Positions 34,047 to 45,448 are shown, counted from the stretch's first letter. The stretch is DNA of 64,000 nucleotides from Fragilariopsis cylindrus CCMP1102 (GCA_900095095.1 FMBT01000367.1:62001-126000); one strand, 5' to 3'. Numbers and translations: made by a program. The notes: generated by a model from the letters alone, not told the origin.

Positions 34047-35201
34047 TCAAATTGCTTTAGGACCTAATGGCAAACGTTGATTGCATGTAAAGAAGATCTT
34101 TTGTACGATAACACCCGTGTCGAGACGACCACCCTCAACAGTAAATTTATCATCTTCATCGACTCTCTGAAGATCACGAGTATTTTCTTCTTCTTGTTGT
34201 TCATCTTCTTGGGATAGATCACGTCTGTTTCTATTTACAGTTGGTTCATCTGTTAATGTTGGACTTGCAGTTGGACTTTCAGTGGTTATAACTCTTGGGA
34301 AAAAACTACGTTGTGCAACAGTAATTAAATCAAAGTTACATTTAATACCTTGATATCGTCCTGTACCACCAAAACCAAATCCTGGAAATGATGGTGGTAA
34401 TGCAGCACGAGACCCTTGTGGTGCCCATACAAAGTTTGAACCTACGGAAACAATTTTCACCGGACGGTCAGCGGAGTCTTGATTTTGTAGTTTACGTTTA
34501 GGGTCAGGTCCTGCTTCAGATTCAGGATCTAAAAATCCATTGTTTTCGGTATTCACAAAAATCGCTCTAGATCTTTCACCTTGAATTGGTGAAAAATTAA
34601 ATCTTCCTCCAGCATAGATATTAATACAATCTGTTGGACTACCCAAGCACAAATCATAAAAACAACTATGAGAGATAATTCCAGTTAATGTTTTACCATT
34701 AGTTGTAGTACATTTACCACCAAGTGTAAAATCCTCATCAATAGCTGGTGTAGTCTTTGGTTGTAATGTTATTTGAGATCTCGTCATCACACCCGTACCC
34801 TCAACAGAAAATAGTTCTGTTGGTACTAATTCAACACTTGATGATCGGTATACACCACCATAAGTGATAATATATGATCCCTGGAGTGTTTGACTGTCTT
34901 GAAGATTTGGTGGTGAAACAAATGTAATATCTTTAGGTGAAGTGATTACAGTGAAAGCACGTGTAAAGACATCTTCTTCGGTCCACACATCTGACAGCAA
35001 TGATAGCTTACGGGCTGGAAGTGGTTCAAGTTGACGTTCGGAATCAGGTCTGCGATGCAATTTTCTTACGCTTTTACCGAAGGCACTGTCACTTGCGGTG
35101 TCACTTGCGGTGTCAGTAGTAGTAGTAGTGGCAGTGGCAGTGGCAGTGACTGCTGTCGTTGCCAAAACGAAAAGAAAAGCGATTTTAATAGAGATCATCA
35201 T
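34047..35201 (-). CDS. Secreted protein, intronless paralogue of the gene at 32164-33594
   Basis: A 384-residue protein in one frame. A signal peptide (about 1-22) is followed by a Thr/Asp/Ser linker and a basic VRKLHRR stretch. The core includes QGSYIITYGGVYRSSS (about 107-122), a Cys block SHSCFYDLCLGSPTDCINIY (about 178-196), LPPSFPGFGFGGTGRYQGIK (about 268-287) and a C-terminal RLDTGVIVQKIFFTCNQRLP. Each block has a counterpart, in the same order, in the four-exon neighbour. A short SPTASPTLTDEPT linker resembles a reduced Pro-Ser stalk. Function is unknown. The GGTGRY.G motif suggests a dirigent-like or cyclase-like barrel, but this is a guess. The first of two adjacent ATGs was taken as start. 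Confidence 0.8.
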   Translation of the reverse strand: MMISIKIAFLFVLATTAVTATATATTTTTDTASDTASDSAFGKSVRKLHRRPDSERQLEPLPARKLSLLSDVWTEEDVFTRAFTVITSPKDITFVSPPNLQDSQTLQGSYIITYGGVYRSSSVELVPTELFSVEGTGVMTRSQITLQPKTTPAIDEDFTLGGKCTTTNGKTLTGIISHSCFYDLCLGSPTDCINIYAGGRFNFSPIQGERSRAIFVNTENNGFLDPESEAGPDPKRKLQNQDSADRPVKIVSVGSNFVWAPQGSRAALPPSFPGFGFGGTGRYQGIKCNFDLITVAQRSFFPRVITTESPTASPTLTDEPTVNRNRRDLSQEDEQQEEENTRDLQRVDEDDKFTVEGGRLDTGVIVQKIFFTCNQRLPLGPKAI

Positions 35202-35390
35202 TGTCTGTTTGTTTGTTTGTATAACGTAGTATTAGTTGAATTCCAGAAAACTTTCAACTTTTTTTTGTGAGACTCTCAATTTTTGATGCACAATGCGTGA
35301 AGCAGGAATGATACTAGTAGATGGTCCTAGTAGATGGTCCTAGTAGATGGGCAACTAGTAATAATAGCTAATAGCTAGTAGTATAGAAAA

Positions 35391-35700
35391 GAAAATGCCA
35401 TTTTTGGCAAGAAGAGGGAAAAAAAACGAACGAACCTCTAGGAAAAAAGAAAAAAGAAGAAAAAACGAAACTCTAGGGCCTAAAAAAAATGGATGCGCGA
35501 ATTTGATTTTTAAATTTCGGATGCACGTGTTTGGAAAAACAAAAAAGCTTGTGCCTCTTAGTATAAATGTTTTTTTTTGAGTTGAAATTAATTTTGTACT
35601 TAGTAAATTGTTAATTTTTTTTTAAAATACATACATAAATTTGATGTGAAATTTCCGATGCTCGTGATTGGAAAAACAAAAACTTGAATTTATTTATTTA
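35391..35700 (-). promoter_or_regulatory. Duplicated 5' flank, copy upstream of the intronless secreted gene, with a third partial copy
   Basis: 35391-35612 matches 33800-33992 block by block, and both lie upstream of a paralogue. A third, shortened copy follows at about 35628-35700 (AATTTGATGTGAAATTTCCG, then TCGTGATTGGAAAAACAAAA). Just inside, at 35318-35352, GTAGATGGTCCTA repeats in tandem. Confidence 0.7.
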
Positions 35701-37916
35701 TTGTAATTATGTATGTAGTTAATTGTTAGCTAAGATGCTATGTAGTACAGTTGCGAAATTGTTAACGGACTAACCCATGCGCGAATTTTCATCGCGGGAC
35801 TAAGCGTCTTTTAGCCAGAGACTTAGAAACTAGATCTTTTGACCACTTTTTATACATCACATATCACATTACATCACATCACAACACAACACACAAACGC
35901 ATCAACAAAGAGAAGACCGACGATGGTCTTTGTGGGCCTATTTTAGACGGGTTATCCTGGTTACTTTTTTTGTGTGGGTGATGATTATAACTAAGACGAA
36001 TGTTAGATGCCATCCCCCAAGCGGAATGGACCATTATTACGGCAATACTATTACATTTTACATGAGTGATGATTTTCAAACTACAATATAATAAGGTAGC
36101 ATGAAGTTAACAGCAACATACAATACCATAGTACGGATCATCAATGAAGGAATCGAATAGATGTCAAAACAATGTGAGGGAAAACAACAACAGAAGACAT
36201 GGCGGCACGGAAGTGCGGTACTTATTGCTTTGATGGGATGGGATCGATATATGCTACTACACCACACTACTCCAACGGATGGACGGACGGAGAAGAAGGA
36301 TAAAGACGACCACAAGTAGGTACATTAAATAATAATTGAAGGCCATTAATTAAAATAGTAACAACAACCACAATCATACCGATTCGAATCTATTATTTTA
36401 CCAACTGGTCCCTATTCAACAAGGCGCGAGGCATATTATTATCAATACTAATAGATTTATACTCCATATCGACGGACGCGGTGAAGTAGATACGGAGGAG
36501 AAGACGTCGACGGCAACTACATTTATGTAACATTTTCCTGATATATTGTAGCAAGTGATGCTGATGTTCATGTTGATAATAATAATATCATTGATTGATT
36601 GATTACAATCTTTCCTAATGACTTTGCCAAAAAATGAATCCGCATCTATTTTTAATTTTTAATTCACTACTACCTACGATTACTACTCAATCCACCAAAA
36701 TTTACTTCTACAGCATTTCTGATGATGACATTATGGCAAAACTTCTGCTATACGACAAAAATAGTATGTACAGTATGTACAGGTAATTCAGGACAGAGAC
36801 TTCGTCATTCAAGAGATCATACAGCGATGCATAGTATAATAAAGGTACATGTATGATGTGATAGTAAATCATTAGGACAATAGTATAATAAAAGTATGTA
36901 GTGAATTAAATAAAAAAAGACGAGATATTATTTCTAATATTAACATTAACTGCAAAGCGTGCGAATCTTGTGTAGTGCGTTGTGTGTTGTGTTTATTTAT
37001 ATTAACTGGGGGGGGGGGGGGGGGCGGCAACCCGTTACCTGTTCCTGCAGGTGACACACACTAGTACGTGTATTATTTTCCCAATCACTTATTTGAACGT
37101 TTCCAATATTTAACAGTAATGAGAATAGTAGGCCATATATAACTCAGATTGATTCTTTTGGAACAATCAATACTTCCAATTTCGAAAGTATGTTTTCATC
37201 AAAGAAGAACAGCATCAAGCTAGCAGTTCGAGCGAGCGAGGAAGTGTTGTTACATAATATAGTGCAGTCGTCTAGCTCTATCGATCATTGATGATGATGA
37301 TGATGTACTATGAATATATGCTGGTGCAGCGCAGAGGTCGCTCGATCGCTACCAATATAAGTTGTGTGTGTGGTGCGGTACATGTTGATATGAGAAAATA
37401 ATAACAGGAAACATCATAGCCGAGCTAGAGCGGCTATAATAATAGAGCGAAGGAAGTCCTACTGCGTTAGGTAGTTTATTGATCGATACTTTTTTTATTT
37501 CTCGTATATGTGACGATGCGATGCATGCATTGATTTTTATTTCTCTGTCACGAGTCGAGCGTATCACATATGGGATTTAATCACGTGACGAGCGATATTT
37601 TTTCGTTACAAAACGTGAGAGAGTTGACACAACAAACAACGCCTTTAAAATATCTTTCTTTTTTGGTGCGTTTGACGGGTTTCTTGACATGACTCACACA
37701 CACACACAGAGAGAAATAAAGATCTTTTTTTGTCATTCAATTCACAACCCAAGAAGAAAAAGGCATCGATCAGTTCAGTAATAATTTCGTCATAATAATC
37801 TTCACTAGAACAATACAGATCATAAGAAGAAAAAGAAAGTCTACAGTACTGTACAGTAGTACGATAGAGTTGAAAGAAAAAAGAGAAAAAGAGAAAGAGA
37901 AAAGAGAGAGATCTGA
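35701..37916. other. Long intergenic stretch, no gene supported
   Basis: No credible gene. Holds a run of 17 G at 37008-37024, GAT microsatellites near 37290-37304 and an A/G-rich leader just before the carboxypeptidase start. Frames at 35879-36315 and 37349-37567 show no domain. Confidence 0.5.
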
Positions 37917-40900
37917 TTGATAATGACCATTATGAAGAATAATTCATTATTAATGATGATGATGGCAATAATTATGACGATGACTACCACCACCATCACT
38001 ACAGTCGTCCATGCAGCACCATTAAATGATTTAATTCTCGATTTACCTGGATATGGACGACCACCCACACCCCAATTTAGTGGTTATTTAGATGCTAGTG
38101 CTGGATGTGATGTTACTATAAATGGTCCAATATGTAAAATTCATTATTGGTTAGCATTAGCAGCTAATGATAATGATGATGATGATGAAGACGATCCTTT
38201 ATTGCCGTCGTCGTCCGCAGCTTCTACTACGAAACCAACTGGTAAGGATTTAATGTAATGTAATTTAAGCTGTTGTTTGTCATCGTCGTCATCGTCGTCA
38301 TCGTCGTCATCGTTCTATTGCAAAATCTTTTAGGTGATTGTTATATCACCGCCGATCCCGATCCGATCCGTTTTCGTTATATACTGTAATCCTTAATATA
38401 TCAAAATCACTTTGTTTTCTCCCTTTCTCTTTCTTTTCTTATTTGCCTGCACTTATAATTCTCTTCACAATGGAAATGGATGAATGAACACTCGTCTGCA
38501 ATAAACACACACGATTGATTCAATTCAATTCACCACACAAAAACACAACATTATCAAAATATTATTATACAATCATAATATATATGATTAAGTTTTATGG
38601 TTAAATGGTGGACCTGGATCATCCTCATTATTAGGGTGGTTACAAGAAGTGGGTCCATTACTAATGAATGCCACCGGTGGATTAATGACTAATCCATATA
38701 GTTGGATTAATGCTGGTGTCAATCTTTTAGTGTTGGAAGCACCCATGGGTGTTGGATTTTCCTATTGTTCACGTATGATGATGAAAGATAATGAAAAATT
38801 ACCATTACCATGTATTAATTCAGATACCAGTACCGCAAAAGCAAGTAGAGCTGCATTAGTAGATTTTTTTACAACTAAATTTCCAGAATTATCGAATGGA
38901 CCATTTTATATTTCAGGTAAGTTATGTATGTACATGCACATGCACAAGTACGATATACGGGTTGGGGTACAGTACAGTACAACAATTTTATTGGATTGAT
39001 GGAACGGATTGATTCGAATTCGTTATTGTTTTGTGAATCGAATGAATCGCCGTCATCATTGATCAGACGGACACACGTTCTTTTTTCCTTTTATTTATTT
39101 ATTTGCTCTTTTATGTGCTTTCGTTTACCAATTCCTATTTATAGTATACTTTAACGAATACGAATTCAACTCGCATTCTACTGATTACTAACCTTCTCTC
39201 TCTCCCTTTCTCTCTCTCTCTCTCTTTGTTTTTCAGGTGAATCTTATGCTGGTGTCTATATACCAACATTATCCAAAGAATTATTAAACGATCCTATTGC
39301 GAAACAAACAGTACCATTGAAAGGTATTATGGTGGGTGATCCATGTACTGATAATGATGCACAACGTGATTCTATGGATCCATTATGGTATTCCAACAAA
39401 TATGGTTTAATGGATACGGATGTCTATGATACCCTGCAATCCAAAGAATGTGCTGGAATATATGATTTTATGAAAACTAAAACGACAATGATGATGATGA
39501 ATCAACAACGTAATTTTACTGCAAATGTCAAGTTATCATCCAAGACACATCAATCGGTTGGTGGAGAAAAATGGTCGAATCATGTGACTGCTGCTGAATT
39601 AAATGCAGAACTTATTGGTATTGAAAATTTAGTAGAACGTCGTATCAAAGCAAATGAATTATATAAGCAACGTGTATTATTATTAGGTAATAACGACGCC
39701 GACGATGCAGATGCAGATGCAACTACTGCCGGTCATATCCGTACTACACTTCGTAATAGTGCTTCTGCTGTAGAACCAACTTCGCCAACTTCACCAAACC
39801 GTAAAATTGATGATAAATGTACATTAGCATATCGTAAATTTTTACTAAGTTCCTCCCATTCATTAAGTCAAGGTTGGAATGATTTGTATATTGATGATTA
39901 TAGTTTATTTGCACCGGTCACATCCAAAGAAGATCAACAAATGGCAACCTACCTGAATAGACAAGATGTACGTCAAGCATTGCATGTAGAAGAATCACCT
40001 GTGAAAACATGGCCAATGGATCAGGATATTGGTTTTTCCTATAAGAAACAATATAATGCATGTAATTGGCAATCCAATATTGAATTTCCAAATACATCCA
40101 TGATTGATCTATATCAAGAAATTATTCCATCCCTAGATCGAACATGGATTTATAATGGTGATACTGATCCATGTGTCTCCTATGAAGGTACACGTGAAGC
40201 GGTGAAACAAATATTATTCGAGGAAGTGGATGGTGGTTCGTATCGACCATGGTTTTATAATCAAACTGCAACATCCATTTCCGTATTACAAGAAAAATCC
40301 ATTTTATTTGGACCAAATTTAATTGTACAATCATTAGAGAATGCACAATTTGGTGGTGAGGTTGTGAATTATTCCAATGGTTTATCATTTATTACATTTC
40401 ATGGGAGTGGTCATATGGTACGTATGTGTTTATTTTTGTATCGTATACGTTGCATTGTCTTATCAGTTTTTTTTCTAATCTCATGCATTATAATAATTTC
40501 GTCTCTATTCCATTCCTTCAAAAATCACTCTCACACACGACATTTTCGGCTGCTTATCAATCTTTTTCCATCTTCCTTTTTTTGTACAACTTCCTTTGTA
40601 ACCTGCCTTTTACATGCTATAATATACTATAGGTTCCACAATTTCGTCCACAGGTATGTTACGTTTTTTATTTACGGTAGTACCACAAACATGTTTCGGT
40701 TTACAGTTTCTATTTCGTTTTATTGATTCTTGTACTGAATTTTTCTCTTTACTGTTTGTTTTTTATTTATTTGTTCTTTAGGCCGCATTACATTTTCTAC
40801 AGAAATTTGTGCACGGGAATGATATTGAGAATAATAAAGAAAATGGTGTAGAAGTTGATAATAATTTTCTACTATCACCACTATTAAAATCAAATGAAAC

Positions 40901-40985
40901 TTTAATAGGATTGTCAAACAATGAATTTGAAGAATATATTCAAGAATGGACTGAATCAGCAATGACAAAACCATATGTTGGTTAG
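37917..40985 (+). CDS. Serine carboxypeptidase, peptidase family S10 (five exons)
   Basis: The exons are 37917-38241, 38593-38916, 39237-40417, 40633-40653 and 40782-40985. All junctions are GT-AG and the joined length is 2055 nt (684 residues). A signal peptide (Met-rich, ending VVHA|AP) is followed by the S10 N-terminus PGY...FSGYLD. The oxyanion-hole loop WLNGGPGSS lies at the exon 2 start. The nucleophile motif G-E-S-Y-A-G is split across the exon 2/3 junction. The catalytic Asp is in YNGDTDPCV and the catalytic His in HGSGHM, at the end of exon 3. Exon 4 is a 21-nt microexon giving VPQFRPQ, and exon 5 supplies AALHFLQKFVHG. All three triad residues are present, so it should be active in a vacuolar, lysosomal or secreted compartment. 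Residues after the Ser carry a long insertion with Thr/Ala/Asp runs (about 360-400). Two near-adjacent ATGs (37917, 37923) are both possible starts. Confidence 0.9.
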
Positions 40986-41417
40986 GTTAGTCCTGTTGAA
41001 GTAGAGTAGAGTAAGAACTATTGCGTACTATTAACTAATGAAGAAGATGAAGAAGAAGAATTGTAAGGAGAATAATAAAAAGGAGGTTATGAACGAACGG
41101 AATGATTGGATGACATTTAATGCCAAGAAACCTGGGAGAAGAAGTATTAGCGGGTCGTGGTTATTGGCATTATTGCATGCTTGGCCTTGAATAAGATAGT
41201 ATTAGTAACATCAATAACCACGCCCATATTTTACCGGATATATAAAACAGACAACATTTGGAACGATTGATTCACTACCGTAGACTATATATCCTATATT
41301 TTTTTCAATAGTACGAACGTAATCAATCATTTTCATTTACATTACCGCGCTCTTATCACCTCGAATTATTACACAAAATGCGAAAATGTACGAAAAAAAT
41401 AGAAATAAGCGAAGATT
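40986..41417. other. Intergenic, no gene seen
   Basis: 3' flank of the carboxypeptidase, with a short GAA/AGA-rich run near 41040. No open frame of note. Confidence 0.5.
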
Positions 41418-41879
41418 TTACGTAGATTTTAAGGATTGATTCAACACGCATTTAAAATAATTCCAAACGATAGTAGCGCGTGGGTAACTTAGCGCTCGCT
41501 GGAGGAAGTATAGCTGTTTGTTGTTATTATTATTGTTGTTATCATCATCATGATAAAATGGATGTGTGGTACGAAACTGTATCGTCTCTCCTGTATTGAT
41601 ATGCTGCACTATTACGGCCATTAGAATATCCTTCACAATAGAAGTGCATAATAATGGGGACGTGATAGTTGTAATACCGCCTCCATTTTTCTTCACCTGT
41701 GTTGTTTGTACGTTTGATGAGGAGTGACCTCTTCTATAATAAGGAGTATTACATGCAACTACGTGCACTACCACTAACAGATCTACTACTACTACAGGTG
41801 TACGTACTACTACCTGATCTACAGTAGTAAAGTGGACGAACACAGCTGAAGCTTTTTGGGGGCGATCGTGCGAGAACAT
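41418..41879 (-). CDS. Hypothetical protein, 153 codons, weak support
   Basis: An open frame without signal peptide or known domain. It has a Val-rich hydrophobic stretch (about 22-42), an Asp/Asn run encoded by a microsatellite (about 110-120), and ends RATIVWNYFKCVLNQSLKST. The upstream side has ordinary AT-rich flanks. It could be a lineage-specific gene, but its frame is partly microsatellite, so confidence is low. Confidence 0.28.
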   Translation of the reverse strand: MFSHDRPQKASAVFVHFTTVDQVVVRTPVVVVDLLVVVHVVACNTPYYRRGHSSSNVQTTQVKKNGGGITTITSPLLCTSIVKDILMAVIVQHINTGETIQFRTTHPFYHDDDNNNNNNNKQLYFLQRALSYPRATIVWNYFKCVLNQSLKST

Positions 41880-42117
41880 ATTATAGATAATTTGTGTTGG
41901 TGAGAATAGAAAACATCAATACATTATTTCTAAGCTTCTAGTGAATACAATACGGTATCTTGATTTGCTATTTTTTTTCGTCGATATATAAGACGACGTG
42001 ATAGACGCGAGTATAAAATAGAAAAAGTAATACTACTCTGTACGAGGATGTGATGTGGATGTGAACATTAATTTCATAACATTATTATATTATATTAACT
42101 TAAACTTTAAACGTAAC

Positions 42118-42588
42118 TTAACATAAACATTTACAAATACAACATAAGAGAATTGATAGAACAACACTAACAATAACCCATACCCACCATTGCCATTCTT
42201 TATAACTATCGGATACGACATAATCCTTGTCATTCAATTTAATTGTGGATTCACCATCGGAATGATCATATCCATATTTTTTTTCATTACCATTTTCGTC
42301 AGCATTTTCTGCGTCACCATTATTAGTAGCGTCACTTTCAGTGTCTTGTAAAATCCGAACGACAGCAGCAGTAGTAGTAGTAGTAGTAGTAATCGGCTCG
42401 TCTAGCACTATAATGGGACTACCATCATCATGACTTCTACTAATATTACGTGAACGGAGATTTCTTCGTCTTCGTAGTGGTTCATCATCATCGGCAGCAG
42501 CTACCAACGAAGTATTACAAATACTAATAAAAATAATAGCAATGATTATTGAAAGTATAGTAGTAGTAGTAGTAGTAGTAGTATTCAT
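42118..42588 (-). CDS. Small single-pass membrane protein with signal peptide
   Basis: A 156-residue protein. An N-terminal Thr run and hydrophobic helix (about 10-32, ending SLVAAA) read as a cleavable signal peptide. A lumenal or extracellular part follows that is basic (RRRRNLRSRN), then Thr-rich, then acidic. A C-terminal transmembrane helix (about 133-151, WWVWVIVSVVLSILLCC) is followed by a tiny Cys-rich tail (CICKCLC) that could be palmitoylated. No named family was recognised. Signal, helix and stop lie as expected for a type I membrane protein, which supports a real gene. The Thr run lies over an ACT microsatellite that would vary in length. Confidence 0.6.
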   Translation of the reverse strand: MNTTTTTTTTILSIIIAIIFISICNTSLVAAADDDEPLRRRRNLRSRNISRSHDDGSPIIVLDEPITTTTTTTAAVVRILQDTESDATNNGDAENADENGNEKKYGYDHSDGESTIKLNDKDYVVSDSYKEWQWWVWVIVSVVLSILLCCICKCLC

Positions 42589-43425
42589 GATCTGGTTTGA
42601 TTTGGTTTGGTTCGGTTTTTTGCCTATTCTTGAATCTTGTTCTTTTATTTGTTTGTGTTCTTTGATTTGTGAAAGAGGAGCTGTTACTTTTTTTACTGTG
42701 TACGTACTGTTAGTAAGTAGCTGAAGTCAAGTCGTGCTTTTCGTACCGGTTCCTGTCCTGTGTAGAGAACATACATACCGAAGTTATTTTATGATCATAA
42801 CGGTGTAACGGTATTTTTAAGTCGTACTTAAAAGAAAGGTAAGTGATTGAATCGAATGAGTCGAATGAATCGAATAAAAAGTAGTTTACAATTCATTCTA
42901 CAGTAGGCAAAATGAATAGAAACACGCCTGTTTGGGGGATGCGAGATATTCATTTTTTATTTTTATTTTTTCGCAATATTTTCATGACTTGTTTCAATAC
43001 GGTACTAGGGGGCTGCGATCGTTCGTAAGTAGCATCCATTAATATTGATCTTCAAGTTAGTTGTGAAGAATTACTTAATGTTCCTAATAATTATCCGCGA
43101 TTTGTCGTTAGAGTTCGCGAATAGAGTTCATTTTCGCTTCATTATTATTGAAGCTGTATTATAGGAATCTGTTTTTTTTTTAAATGCGTCTTCTTTGTGT
43201 AAGTAAACACATCTTCGGATTCGCGGTTTTTGATGTGAAATAATGCATACTTTAACTGATGTTTTATTATTTATTCAACATACTTTGTTCTTCGTCAATA
43301 AGTACCAATCTTTTACAATTGTTACTTTCTCAGTTTTTTCTTGAGCGTCACGTGTCATCAATCTTTAGTTGTACAGTACAGGCTCACGTGCTTCTTCTTT
43401 TTTTACTATCCCAAAATATCATCGT
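42589..43425. other. Intergenic; holds one copy of a paired G5-NTGCGA motif
   Basis: No gene seen. The segment at about 42928-43020 contains TTTGGGGGATGCGAGATATTC and, 74 bp on, AGGGGGCTGCGATC. A related pair lies at 62808-62900. Confidence 0.5.
42928..43020 (+). repeat. Paired GGGGG-NTGCGA motif, copy 1
   Basis: Two G-run motifs, GGGGGATGCGAG (from 42934) and GGGGGCTGCGAT (from 43008), have TTCATGACTTGTT-like sequence between them. The same arrangement and partly the same spacer recur at 62813-62898. Role unknown. Confidence 0.6.
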
Positions 43426-43655
43426 CGCTGCTGCTGCTGCTGCTGATACAAGCTCGTCGCTAGCTCGTCGCTAGTCCTTGCCGTATCCTTAATTCTGTTT
43501 CTTAATCGCCTCCATCGACTCGACTCATGCTTTTATTACGTAAAAGCTAGCTGCTCTGCTGATACAGAGCTCGTCGCTAGCCCTGCCGTATCCTAATCCT
43601 GTTTCTTAATCGCCTCCATCGACTCAAACTTTTTTACATAAAAGCTACAAAAATC
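43426..43655. repeat. Tandem duplication, about 116-bp period
   Basis: GATACAAGCTCGTCGCTAG starts at 43445 and its partner GATACAGAGCTCGTCGCTAG at 43561. Both are followed by GCCGTATCCTAAT-like sequence, CTGTTTCTTAATCGCCTCCA and AAAAGCTA. The first unit has an extra internal CTCGTCGCTAG copy. Confidence 0.8.
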
Positions 43656-44040
43656 CAAAATAAATACTTAGACATCATTGTAGTATACAGTACCTTATTG
43701 TAAATAAATACGGAAGAAATTACTATTCTTTAACAAGCTCCACTACCAAATCAACCGCATACCGCATACAAGGTAATCCCAAAATAAATACTTTGAAATT
43801 GTATACCTTATTATTTAACAGACTTCACTAGGTATACCTTATTATTTAACAGACTTCTATAGGTACATCAACCGCATACCGCACACGTTAAATAAACGCA
43901 TGGAAGAAAAAAGCGAACACTATTTTACGTAACATTACTCATAAAATACAATTAAAACTACAAAAATCCAAAAATCGAAACAAGCTCCACTAATAGTACC
44001 AAATCAACCGCATACCGCATACGGTAAACACACGCTTACA
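43656..44040. repeat. Diverged repeats around CAACCGCATACCGCA
   Basis: CATCAACCGCATACCGCA-type boxes recur near 43755, 43867 and 44004, with AACAAGCTCCACTA preceding two of them. TATACCTTATTATTTAACAG and AGACTTC are duplicated at 43801-43860. No coding potential. Confidence 0.65.
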
Positions 44041-44239
44041 AAAAATAAAGAGAGAACACTGTTACGTACCACTTCACATAAAATACAATATAAACATTCT
44101 AAAAGCGTTCCATTCTTTAATACCTGTAAACCCTGCATCACCTTCTTTCCATATCGCCATTTCAACACAAGATACAAAGTAGTGCAGTGAATATCCGTCA
44201 TCAAATCAAATCAAATCAAGTCAAATCAAATCAACCATC

Positions 44240-45448
44240 ATGCCTGTTTCACTCAAGAATAATACAATAGGTGAATATTATCCTCCACAACTTCTTTCAC
44301 AGAAATTGAATAATAGAGCTGCATTCCTTATAACAACAGGTCATTATGAAGAAGGGATTGCATTACTAACAAAAGCATTAAAACTTACCAGTAATAGTCA
44401 AGTCGACACTCCTGCTGATCAGCATCAAGCCACATGCAATTGTAAAGCTTGTAGCTTGGAATCGTGCTTGATTATGGAACACGAACCATTCATGTCCTCA
44501 TTAATGATCGATCAGCTAACTAGTACGCAAAATCAAGGGCAACAACAAGAACAAGACGATCAACAAGGCTATTATTGCCCCAAGCCGAATACCTCAAGCA
44601 GCAGCAACAGCAGCAGTAGTGATGATGAAATGTTTCATCGCACTTCAATGGGCCTGTGCTCACTGCCTGCCACTGCATCGCAACTCGGTTCGCGAAATGC
44701 TCAACAACGTCGCAATCTCAAATCGCCATCAACGCTATCAGTATCAACAGAATCGCCATCATCTTCTTTTTCTGCTGTTGATACTTCTACTGCTACTACA
44801 GCTACTACAACTATAACTGATTTTGGTTTTGTTTATCGACGACCATTACTTGTAAATCAACAATGTATTGATGAAATGCATGATATGGGTATTACACTTT
44901 CGTTACTTATTCTATTCAATCTTGCTTTAGCACATCATCTCAAGGCAATTGCAAGTTTTAACACCCAACAAGTATCATCATCATTATCAAACAGCAGCTT
45001 CAAGATGAAGAAGAGTAGTTTGAAAGCATTACAACAAGCATTGAAACTATACGAACTTGCGTATCAGCTCCATATTGATTACATTCAACAATCTGAAGAA
45101 TCATCATCTGTATCGAACAACAACCAGCAGCCGCAAGAATCGGAATCATCGAGCAGCAGCAACAATGATAATGATAATAATGATAGTAACAGTGATGATG
45201 AATACAACCGATCAATTGGTTCATTACGCTTTACTATGATTATATCGAACAATTTAGGTGAAATACATCATGCTATTGGTAACACAGGGAAACATACTTT
45301 GTGTTTACAACATTTATTAAGTGCTATCATGTATGTGGTGGATAGTAATTTAGTTGTATTAGATTCAAATGAAATGGATGGATTTTATTCAAATGTTGCA
45401 CCAATTATGGGTTTATCAAATAAAGATATATGTGCACAAGCAGCATAA
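44240..45448 (+). CDS. TPR-like helical-repeat protein
   Basis: A 402-residue, intronless protein. It starts after a (AAATC)n-type 5' leader at about 44205-44235. Residues about 22-49 (LNNRAAFLITTGHYEEGIAL, then LTKALKL) read as one tetratricopeptide helix pair. Two further helical segments follow near 215-280 (LLILFNLALAHHLKAIASF and ALKLYELAYQLHIDY) and near 330-365 (ISNNLGEIHHAIGNTGKHTL). Between them are Gln-, Ser- and Thr-rich insertions encoded by microsatellites. This layout is common in diatom proteins of unknown function. TPR repeats usually act as protein-binding scaffolds, but no partner can be named. No targeting signal is visible, so it is probably cytosolic or nuclear. Confidence 0.75.
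   Translation: MPVSLKNNTIGEYYPPQLLSQKLNNRAAFLITTGHYEEGIALLTKALKLTSNSQVDTPADQHQATCNCKACSLESCLIMEHEPFMSSLMIDQLTSTQNQGQQQEQDDQQGYYCPKPNTSSSSNSSSSDDEMFHRTSMGLCSLPATASQLGSRNAQQRRNLKSPSTLSVSTESPSSSFSAVDTSTATTATTTITDFGFVYRRPLLVNQQCIDEMHDMGITLSLLILFNLALAHHLKAIASFNTQQVSSSLSNSSFKMKKSSLKALQQALKLYELAYQLHIDYIQQSEESSSVSNNNQQPQESESSSSSNNDNDNNDSNSDDEYNRSIGSLRFTMIISNNLGEIHHAIGNTGKHTLCLQHLLSAIMYVVDSNLVVLDSNEMDGFYSNVAPIMGLSNKDICAQAA

Noticed and set aside
38924-39154. 76-codon frame within the carboxypeptidase gene
   Set aside because: It lies inside an intron and runs over repeats.
41418-41879. Antisense 153-codon frame as a well-supported gene
   Set aside because: Kept only as a low-confidence entry, because part of it is a microsatellite and no domain was seen.
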